DNA of 64,000 bases from Vicia villosa. Taxonomy: Eukaryota > Streptophyta > Magnoliopsida > Fabales > Fabaceae. The notes under the pieces were generated by a model. That model did not search any database. It was not told the origin of the DNA and saw nothing but the letters and a program-made list of their open reading frames with translations. A program made the position numbers and the translations under genes. Below, one piece after another: positions 12,741-21,773 of the stretch (position 1 is the first letter of the stretch; every line of letters starts with the position of its first letter). The stretch spans positions 186,001-250,000 of the forward strand of contig NW_026705416.1 of the NCBI RefSeq assembly GCF_029867415.1. The letters are read 5' to 3'.

Positions 12741-13400
12741 CAATGGTTCATTGTTTTCTTCTTCAAGTCTTCAGCTCCATACAAAGAGAAATATAAGAAA
12801 GACGTTGGAGAAGACTTATTACACAAGTGAGTCTCAAAGAAGCTTTGATCAAAGATGTTAAGATGTTTCTTCAAATGGTAGATGCTTGGAAAAAACACTT
12901 TTGAAAATCCTTAGCTTCATAGGAATTATGTCATTTACCAAAACTCTAAAGACGAAATGGTTAACAGTGACAATGAAGATAATTAGGGGAAGGTATAAGT
13001 AAGAATTTCCATCTACCTTCTCTTTACCTAGAAATCATAGGATCAATATTCCATCTCCCTTCTCTTTGCATATAGATGTGTATCTTCTTAAGGCTGGCGG
13101 GAGAAGTTCAGTTTGAACGAGTGGATCCCCTACAATGATATTGATGGGGAGAACTAGAGTAAAGCTCAACTCAGGAACCTTTGGGATAAAATCCATTTGA
13201 TTGTGACTGTTAATTTTGTGGAGATCAAGAATTGATACATCTGATAGTTGAATTTGGTATGAATAAAATGTTAATTCCATACATACGGCACAATATTCTG
13301 TTATGAAACTAGAAATGATGATGCAAGCCCTTTAAGTGATAGTGCACGTTGCTCTATTTTTGTGTATAAGCTTTGTTGCACTTATCTATTCTTTTTGACA
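12741..13400 (-). other. Mostly unrecognised; possible copia linker fragment at 13035-13280
   Basis: A minus-strand reading frame at 13280-13035 contains DPLVQTELLPPALRRYTS. This is reminiscent of the low-complexity linker between integrase and reverse transcriptase in copia polyproteins (PPLRRSTR-like). No integrase or reverse transcriptase follows in either direction, so this is weak. The rest is AT-rich with no recognisable gene. Confidence 0.25.
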
Positions 13401-14625
13401 ATATCGTTTGAATAAACGTCGATTTGTTTGTAAATACGTTTACTTTACGAATAATTGTATTTTAGTGTATTTGTGTACCATTTGATAGTTTTAATGTCTT
13501 TTTGTAGGTATTCTTGCATATTTGGAGTCTCGAGTAATAAAGTGTCAAAGACACGTCGCCGGATGCGCGTTTTGAAGAAATAAAGAGCCAAAGTTCTATC
13601 AAGCTCGCTGAGCGTAAATTTTAGCGCGCTATGACCTGATTTTGTTTCTCTTGATAGTCGCTGAAGCTTCGTATGCTCGCTTAGCGAGATCATTTTGTCG
13701 TTTAGTGTAAAATATATGTGAATAGTGTTCAGATAAGTGAAAGCTCGCTTAGCGAGATGTAGCTTGCTTAGCGAGGTCTGCGAGTTCAGAATTGTATATA
13801 TGTGATAGAATCATATTTTGTTAGGTTTTATCATCTCTTATTTGACAAAGTTGAACTCTGATCCATTCTTTGTAGTTTAGAGATTCAAGCAACATCATTG
13901 GGTGTCTCATCATGTCGATAGAGCTCGAGGTGTCTCCGATTGTGCCGACAACACGAGAAGTTTCCATTTGTTCTTCTTCTTCCCTGTAACTTATTCCAAT
14001 GGTGAGATTTGTATGTATATTTTTCCTCTCTTGTATTTACATTTGTCGATATTGGGATCGTATATATATTTTCTTTATCATTATTGGTTTTGTTCTTGAT
14101 CTTTTTGCTTAAATGCTTTGGGTTTGTTGTGTTGTTTCAAAAATGGACATCATAGATCTTGATTAGGAATGATATCTGTTAGTTTCTAGATTTCAGACAT
14201 GGATTTAAGGCTAATAATCGTAATGGGTATCAAGTTTAATGCCTCCGTGTTGTTTGTGTCGGTTGGGAAATCACTGATGTGAATAGTACGGTTGAGTTTT
14301 CGTCGGGGTTTTCTGAAATGGACACTGATGTGGCATCTCGAATGATGCCTGGTAATTTTGATGCGTATTGTGAGTGTTGTGATAAGATCTTCAGATTTAA
14401 GTATTCGACGGGTTAAGTAGAAATACGATTCCAGACTGAATTCTCTTAAGCTACAATAGATTGTTTAATTGCTTTTATTTACTTTTCCTGCATTTTACTT
14501 TCCGTAACCCAATCGTGAAACTTAGAACGTGAGATAGTTGAATGACATTTTTTCTTTACCAATCTTTGTGGACTACGATACGATATAACCTATATCATCC
14601 AGTAATAATAAACCTATTACTTTTT
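13401..14625 (+). mobile_element. Putative Athila-like Ty3/gypsy 3' region or LTR remnant
   Basis: The stretch contains TTTTTGTAGGTATTCTTGCA followed by several CTCGCTTAGCGAG palindromes (13.6-13.8 kb). It ends in TTTACTTTTCCTGCATTTTA and then CCAATCTTTGTGGACTACGA near 14,560. This order resembles the 3' region and LTR of Athila/Tat gypsy elements in legumes as I know them. No coding domain and no matching second LTR are present, so the family call is tentative. The ORF at 13902-14099 is a chance frame. Confidence 0.35.
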
Positions 14626-14757
14626 GCTTGCCGCTTTACCGCTTCAACATAAGGGTGGACTCGCAATGTTAGCCCTTCCATGCCCAACATAGTTTGTGAA
14701 TAATCAAAAATAAAATAAACTTTGAAAATAAAAATTATACATGTTGTGGTGCTAGAA

Positions 14758-14850
14758 TATGTGTGTGTAAGTGCGCATGTGCGTGTGTGCATGCATGCGT
14801 GCGTGTGAGTCTGCATGCGAGCGTGTGTGCTTTTGTGTGTATGTGTGTGT
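14758..14850. repeat. Alternating TG/CATG microsatellite-like tract
   Basis: About 90 bases of mostly alternating pyrimidine and purine (GTGTGTGTAAGTGCGCATG, GCATGCATGCGTGCGTGTG, then GTGTGTATGTGTGTG). An ORF reading through it on the other strand (His/Thr repeats, 14894-14595) is a repeat artefact. Confidence 0.8.
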
Positions 14851-15400
14851 ATTGTAAATTTAGAGTCAAGAGTACAAGTAGAGAGAGCTGACATAACTGT
14901 GTATCATGCACAACAAAAAATAATCCAATTGTACAACTATTGGATTCAGATATTATAAAATAAAATCATAGAAAGTCTACCTTACAAATTTTCTAATTGT
15001 TGTTATTGGTGCATGTTACGTCTTCAATAAGATAAGTGTTGGCCAACACTATTTGAGTATCTCTTAAACTCACTGTATGGTAGAAATATTGCTCATCTAA
15101 AAATCATATAATGTGTTAACTACACAAGTTTGACTAACATTTCTTATTCCAACAAAAATAAAGGAACTTCAAATTCAACCATTCAATTGTCTAAGTGAGT
15201 TTTCATGACTCACAAGTCGTTCAAATTGAATTCTAATGAGACGAGAAATATTGTTTGCAGTGTCTGTCTACTATGTAAACCAAAATTATGTAAGAAAAAA
15301 AAGGCCTTTAATACTTCAAACAACGAAAAAAGAAGAATAAACTTAAAGTAAACAGTTAAAGCACGTGAAATCAATATCAATCACTTTCATCTTCATCTTC

Positions 15401-17292
15401 ATCTTCATCCACTTCCAGAGATGTATGCTTACAGATTGGAAAAACATTATTCACCAACAGTCATTGTTTGATGCATTCAAGGTGGTTTATGTGTCACTAA
15501 TTCAACCTTCTGATAATCTCCTCTTCCACATAGTTTTCCTAATAAACATAAAAGTAAAAGGTAGATCATGAGAAATTGACATGCTAATGCATTCAATTTT
15601 TAATTTGACATGAAACTTGATTCATCTTTACAAAATCAATTTATATGGCAAAGTATATTAGTTTTTAAATCCTTTAAGCATCAATAATAATTAGTCGCAG
15701 AATAAAAGATATATTTCATTTTACAAAGTTAAGAAACATGTAGTTGGCCTCATGTAACAGATTGTGCATGTTTCATTTTCTATAATGATTTCATTTGAAT
15801 TTGACATGTGAACTTTTGTCTCAATATATGTGGGGATTTCCTCTTCAATGATCCGTATCTTGACCCTCTCGATGAGTTCCTTGAGGGATAAAATCACTTG
15901 TACAATATTTTAATTTATTATTTTTAATTGAAAATATGTCAAGTAATCATAATTAAGCACAACTCTTGCTTCACTTATTTATTCTAAACTAAATTTGAAC
16001 ATGATGAGTTATGGCTAAAATGATAAATTGAGGAAGAACCTTATATAAAAAAAATACATAATAAACTATACATTGATAAATACACAATAATTTTACCTCG
16101 TCGATATTATGTAGCATATCGATATTTTCTTGAGAATCAAGCACATTTAACACAATTGAAAGATCCAATATCAACAACTCCTGTGTCACACATTTGCCAG
16201 ATATAGGAAAATGAGGTGAAATATATGTTTAAATGAATTTGCATAATAATATTAAAAAATAATTTAGTCATAAGAAAAAAACTAACATATATAACGTATT
16301 AAAAATTATTTACCTCTGTACGCACGGAGCCACCGTTGTGCAAATGTTGTAAGGTGCTAAAAATCTGTTTCATATATTACATACTCAAATATTTAAGTTT
16401 TATTTGAATAACATAATGCTAAGCTAATTAATAAACATTAATACCAATTAATATAGATTTCTATATGATAGATCTCTAGCAACTTAATTATATCTATTAT
16501 AAATTTAAGTATAAAACTTCCACATGCATGGATACATATATAGCTATGATAAATAAATTCAAAATATTTGAAAATTCTATATATCATTGATAGTAAATTA
16601 AAAAAATAATGGGAAAATACCTCATTCCTAAGCCTGTTTCTTTGAGCCCTAAGTTCAATAGAATGTGAGGTGAGAATGTCGATATGGTCTCGACGACGAT
16701 TCTCTGGTCTAGTCAATGATGTATCGGTCTGCACGTATTGATCAAATTCTATAGGAGTATTGAACTCTGGCCCAAGAGGAGGTGGAGGAGGATTTATGTG
16801 GTAACTACTTGTCGAAAGATTAGAAGGTGATTGTGGTTGTTGTGGTACATAACTATTAGACCGCACAGGAACAATAGTTGGAGTGATAAATTGATTCACA
16901 TGATCTCCTGAAAAAATACTTTCATTTTGTTGAACATTTATGGTTCTATGAATAAATGTATCATCATTTTCCGGTTGAATAGAATCAAATAGATCTAAGT
17001 TGGTGTTAGTGTTGTTGTTATTGGTAAAACCATTAAACCCCCAACCTAGACCTCGAGCGGAAGATGATGAACCAGATCCAGAAGACAATAAATTATTATT
17101 TCTTGAAAATGGTGATATATTCGCTACAACCTGAGTTGATTCAGCAGCTCCAACTGATTCTATGCGATTGTTGAAAGCTACCAAGGAAGGAGGATTAGAA
17201 GCCAATGAATATCTTAGAGCTCCTTCATCACGAATTGGGCTATCATCTTCATTCAAATCTTCATTCAAGTCTAAACAAAATTGATGACTCAT
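15401..17292 (-). pseudogene. RING-H2 E3 ligase pseudogene, paralogue of the 3.7-5.9 kb gene
   Basis: The equivalent exons are 17292-16621 (224 codons, fully open), 16364-16314 (17 codons), 16180-16097 (28 codons, four fewer than the paralogue), 15897-15754 and about 15538-15401. The N-terminal region keeps GWGFNGF, SNSYVPQQPQ and RAQRNRLRN. Downstream it is broken. The acceptor before the 15897 exon has changed from CAG to CAA. The donor after 15754 has changed from GT to AT. In the last exon the Cys-Arg-His ligand segment is replaced by stop codons, the E2-binding Trp is TGA, and CPIC reads FPIC. If transcribed, it could at most yield the disordered N-terminus and helical block without a RING. 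The TATA and leader at 17952-18095 are retained. The damage is seen directly; expression is unknown. Confidence 0.88.
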
Positions 17293-17951
17293 TCTTGATA
17301 ACTTGTTAGCTGCATGAACGTCAAACAACAATTATATATCAACTCCGATACAACACATCTTACACCCATATATACCGATAGTAATTTAAACAAATAGAAA
17401 TGATCATTTGGTACTTGTGTACATGTTGCATTAGTGGCAGCAACAAGATGATATTCCATAGTGCACAATCTACATCTTCAATCAAATATGTATCGTATTG
17501 GTGTAATATAAAAACTTACATTCATATGTGCTAACCTCAAATAATTACATAAACAAAATAATAGATAATTTTTATTAAATAAAATTACATAAATTATTGT
17601 ATTACAATTGTTTCAGGCAAGCACATTTGTAAGCCTAAAAAACTTTTATTCAAATTTTTTTTACATGTAAATATAAATGATAAAAAATAAAGTGCTTTAT
17701 CAATAAATTGTATATAATTCCACTAAAGAGCCAAAGTGAAACAATTTTTTTTTTTAAACGGAAAACCTAAAGTATTATAAATTCAGTAAATAAGATTTGA
17801 TTATTAATCAATCAAGTAGCTGATCAAAATCAAACTAACAAGAGGCCGAACAAAACACATGTATAAATAAAAATAAAATAAAGTACACGCACATAAACTA
17901 ATGATTTATTTCAATCGTGAAAAAAAAAAAGTAGAGTTTAAGAATGTATAC

Positions 17952-18095
17952 CTTTTTTCTGAAAAATGAAAATGAAGCAATCACAGGATTCACAGCTACT
18001 AATGTCCCGCTGATTTCTCTCCCACTCTCTCTTACTTTCTCTTCAATGTAACTGTAAAATGTAAATATGAAATTAGAGAATGAGTTAATTTATAG
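17952..18095 (-). promoter_or_regulatory. TATA box and leader exon of the RING pseudogene
   Basis: On the minus strand CTATAAATTAA (about 18085-18095) is followed by a leader ending in an A-rich run and the donor GTATAC (17946-17951). The layout matches 6574-6700, and the acceptor at 17310-17311 matches the paralogue. Confidence 0.55.
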
Positions 18096-18607
18096 AGAAA
18101 ATACTAATTTTTCCATCTAGATTTAGATATTTTTTAAATTCATATTTAAATATATTTTTATAAAATATCCAATTTTATATTTTAGAATATAGTATATGAC
18201 TAAATACTGTTGACCAAGAAAATATTATTTTTTCTTTTAAATTTAGATATTTTTTTAATTCATATTTAAATAAATATATTTTATAATATTTCCAATTTTA
18301 GGGGATAGAATATAGTAAACGACTAAAAAATGTTGACCAATATTTTGTCTCAATTCATCCCCTATCACAATTACTAAAGCTAGATAATGGACTCGGTTGG
18401 GCGGTTTTGGGATTAAAAGTCTCACCCAGTCCAACCCGCAGTTTAGATATATAAGTCTATTTTTACGTACTTTTATAATCAATTTGATCAGGTTAGATTA
18501 GCACGGATTGCAGGTTAATATACGGTTTAACCAAAGTATTTAATCGTCTTTTTACTGAGTGAGGTACAAATTAAATACAACTTAAATCTGAAATTACCAA
18601 GAATTAT

Positions 18608-18622
18608 ATCCAATTAATGGGT
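18608..18622. repeat. 15-bp target-site duplication, left copy
   Basis: ATCCAATTAATGGGT is repeated at 19569-19583 and flanks the truncated LINE between them. Confidence 0.85.
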
Positions 18623-19568
18623 GTTATTTAATCGTCTTTTTACTGGTGTTATTTCCAGTTTTATTCGCGGAGGCAAAGGATGATGGTATGGCGGTGGCTG
18701 AAGCGGGCAGGTTTGACGGTACTGTATGGAGATGGGAAATGGAAGACTTTCTGAATGCTACCGGCAGTCCCAGCACAGCGGATATGTGGCTGCAGCTTGT
18801 GGACAGTATCGAGCTTCTCGCGCCTACAGAAGGTGTGAAGGATGCCTTTAAGTGGAGGCTGACTAATGACGATTGTTTCTCTATCAAATCTTGCTTTAAT
18901 TGGTTTCACGAAAAGCTGTCCGGAGGGCCTTTATTAGAGTCAGTGGTAAAGGCGGCTTCGTTCATGTGGAAGGTAAACGCACCATCTAATTATCTTTTCT
19001 TCGGCTGGAAAATTGTGCATAATAGGATAGCAACTAAAGACCATTTGCATAAGAGAGGGGTTCTTGATGCCATCGAATTAAGTTGCGTGTTTTGCTTATC
19101 GGCGGAGGAAGATTTAAACCATCTGTTAGGAGACTGCACGGCATTGAAAGGCCTCTGGCAGAAGGTATTTCAATGGATTGGGGTTAGTTCTGGTTTGTCC
19201 TTAGAAGCATTCACGCAGTATCCTTTTTTCTGTGACAAAGTGATCAATTTAACCAAAAGAAGGATAGTGGGAGTTATTTGGCTAGCAACTTGTTGGACCA
19301 TATGGATGAGCCGTAACAACATCATCTTCAAAAATGATCGCTTTAGCTTTCTTGAGTGCTTGTCGGAGGTGGTTTATAGGTCTTGGGAGTGGTTAGAATC
19401 GAGCCTTAAATGTGCGCCGTTTTGTAATCTTTATAGTTGGCATCTCAATCCGCTAGGCTGTTTTATTTAGCGGTTCTGTTTTATTTAGCGGTTCTACTTT
19501 TTCCCCTTTGTTTTTGGGTAGAGCATCCCTTTTGCTCTTATTAAATCAATTACCTATTAAAAAAAAAA
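18623..19568 (+). mobile_element. 5'-truncated L1-type LINE with poly(A)
   Basis: The ORF at 18646-19470 encodes the C-terminal part of a plant L1 reverse transcriptase polyprotein: WKVNAPSNYLFFGWKIVHNR followed by a zinc-binding block with CVFCLSAEEDLNHLLGDC. This is the zf-RVT domain found after the reverse transcriptase in plant LINEs. No endonuclease or catalytic reverse transcriptase is present. The 3'UTR ends in TTAAATCAATTACCTATT and a run of A. A 15-bp direct repeat flanks the insert, as expected for target-primed reverse transcription. The first ~23 bases are not LINE but a copy of upstream DNA (see findings). It lies in the upstream region of the RING pseudogene. Confidence 0.9.
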
Positions 19569-19583
19569 ATCCAATTAATGGGT
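19569..19583. repeat. 15-bp target-site duplication, right copy
   Basis: Matches 18608-18622. Its first A is shared with the poly(A) tail. Confidence 0.85.
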
Positions 19584-20065
19584 TACAAATTAATACAAAA
19601 TCCAGCATCAACATAAATCCAAATTACTACAAACTATAAACTATTATCAATAGTCATTTAATAAAAAATAGCATCAAAAACTTTAAACCCAGCATGCTCA
19701 TGGCCAACACGAGCATCCTTCAACATTTGACTCCTTCCCTATAAACATGAGCAGCAGTCTGATAGCCAAGTTGTTCTTTCTAGCAGTGGCCAAGATAGAC
19801 TCCAAACATAATATGAGAATAAGATCAAACAGTGAAAGAGAATAGTATGTAATGTTATGATAGTAAGAATGAGAAAATTAACCAGTGAATATTATGAGTT
19901 GAACCATGAAGTTTGTATATCAAGCAGTATCTTTCTTGCACTACCAGCTGTATATAAAACATGTCAATGCTGCCTAATACACTCCTTTTAAAAATCTCCG
20001 AACCGGGAACACCAACTCTACCTGATACATAAGTTGTATCACCACAGGGTGTCAAAACAATGACA
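19584..20065. other. Unassigned sequence
   Basis: A 66-codon frame on the minus strand (20055-19855) has no homologue I recognise and no splice context. The composition is more balanced than in neighbouring AT-rich DNA, so a diverged gene fragment is possible. Confidence 0.3.
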
Positions 20066-20214
20066 GGTGCAAAACAATCATATTTTTTTAATAAGCAATT
20101 GAATATAAAGCTCGCACTAGGGGTGCAACCCTTACAAAGAGACGCTATAAAGCGTTAGTACATAATAAAGGAAGTTTGAACCATTCATATAGTAAATGGT
20201 GCAAAACAATCATA
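20066..20214 (-). mobile_element. Short retroposed insert (115 bp) with 17-bp target-site duplication
   Basis: GGTGCAAAACAATCATA occurs at 20066-20082 and 20198-20214. The 115 bases between start with seven T, so on the minus strand the insert ends in ATTGCTTATT plus poly(A). This is the signature of target-primed insertion of a LINE 3' end or a SINE. The remainder (TAACGCTTTATAGCGTCTC on the minus strand) contains a short stem-loop. I do not recognise a tRNA-derived head. Confidence 0.75.
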
Positions 20215-21140
20215 GATATAGAAAACAGTCTACCTATTTAGATTGGTTACTTAGATAGTTACTAAGTTTACCAAAACAACAAGAATAAGAATAAGCGATT
20301 ATTGAAAACAATCCAATCTAGACAGTAGGATGGACATACAGGGTGTCAATACAATCTAAGTTTACCAAAACAACAATAATATGTATTTATTGTAAGCTCA
20401 GTAACTATCATCAGAAAAAGAAATACATGTAATGTTGCAATTATGAGTGCTATCTTTGGTATTGATTTATTATAATTATTAACCTGAAAAAAATACCACA
20501 AAATCACCAAGGGTTCAGGAAAAAGCCAATCAGTTAAGACAAAAGAAACATGTAACAACTTCAAGTAACTACAACATACGAAGAAAACATGAGAAACATT
20601 TCAATTTCATAATCTAATGTTAATTTAGGACAAATACCCACAACCAACATGGTTGCCCAACAATGACACAGAAACGAGAGTGAGCATGCAAAAATTAGTG
20701 TCAACTGATCATTGTCTTGGGTAGACATGATGGAAACAGCAACACAAGATATACAAGTGTTGTTTTCTATTTGCTATATATCAATCAGAACAAACTTAGA
20801 CACGGATATAAAATTGATAAACTTTGTGGCTCAACTAAAAATTGGGATGTAAAAATGAAAATACGTGGCTATGTGCCATCGATAGAGGGGCGGCTAAGAG
20901 AGGGTAATAGTTAGTAAACAACTTATGGCTTCTATTTATACCAATCTAATAATAAATTTAAGCAAGAAGAAATAGTCAAATAAAAAGAGATAAACGTTTG
21001 ACTCAATATGCTGGTATGTTGTAAGCATTTCCCATTAGCATTTCAAAAGCGGATACAAACAGAATTTTACATGCCAAAAAATAGAACCCATACTTGATAT
21101 GATTTAACTAACTAAATTATCAATAAGACATTCTGACTAA
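20215..21140. other. Unassigned AT-rich sequence
   Basis: CTAAGTTTACCAAAACAACA occurs twice (about 20,263 and 20,358). No gene, LTR or terminal repeats were recognised. Confidence 0.4.
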
Positions 21141-21620
21141 TGGTTTTATAAATTGCGGACCGCATCACCTGATGCGGCCGCAATATTGCGGTTGTGGTAG
21201 TGTCCGCATCCGCATCAGGCCGCAATTGCGGTGTGATTGCAAATCACAATAAAAACCGCATCATAACACCGCATCGGTCGCATCAGACCGCAAGAGATTA
21301 TGCAATGCTCGCAAAAATTATTTCATCTATCTTTTTTTAAAATTATATTGTAAATTTAAAATATATTTTAAGAGGATTAATGGTATTCAAAAGGGAGACG
21401 ACTTGTTAATGAAATATATATATATATATATATATATGAAAATTTAGAGAGGAAATGAAAGAAATGTGAAATCGAAAATAAATAATAAAATATAATATTT
21501 TATGTTCATAAATATGAATTCACGCCGCAACGACCGCATTCCGCATCGCAGCAACCGCAATAGCCGCAACCGCGGTGACCACAACCGCACCCGCACCCGC
21601 AACCACAATTTAAAACCATG
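21141..21620. mobile_element. MITE with CCGCAA-rich subterminal repeats
   Basis: The left end TGGTTTTATAAATTGCGG and the right end CCGCAACCACAATTTAAAACCA form imperfect terminal inverted repeats. The ends are full of GCGGYYGC/CCGCAAC repeats, while the middle is AT-rich with a (TA)n tract at about 21,415-21,437. There are no coding sequences. This fits a non-autonomous DNA transposon, possibly hAT-type. The target-site duplication is not clear, so the borders are uncertain by a few bases. Confidence 0.65.
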
Positions 21621-21773
21621 GCCTAACATGTCAACTTCAATTAACAAAATACTAGTGATTAGAATCCATTACTAAGATCCATAGAACTAAATAGTTCACA
21701 TGAAGGCAATTGTAGTGATTAGAATCCAATGTAGTAACTAATCAGCTAAGCATGAACCAAGTTATATTAGCGC

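Larger units (their letters stand above)
14851..18440 (-). repeat. Duplicated block, paralogue of 3.10-6.83 kb
   Basis: Collinear similarity runs from the 3' flank (TTGTAAATTTAGAGTCAAGAG near 14,853 against TTGTAAATTTAAAGTCAAGAG near 3107), through all six exons and introns, to the upstream region (TTTTGTCTCAATTCATCCCC near 18,343 against TTTTGTCATAATTCATCCTC near 6801). Both blocks have the same orientation, so this is an old tandem duplication now separated by copia, Sirevirus-like and gypsy debris. Confidence 0.85.

Noticed and set aside
14595..14894. 99-codon ORF with His/Thr repeats
   Set aside because: Translation of the TG/CATG microsatellite.
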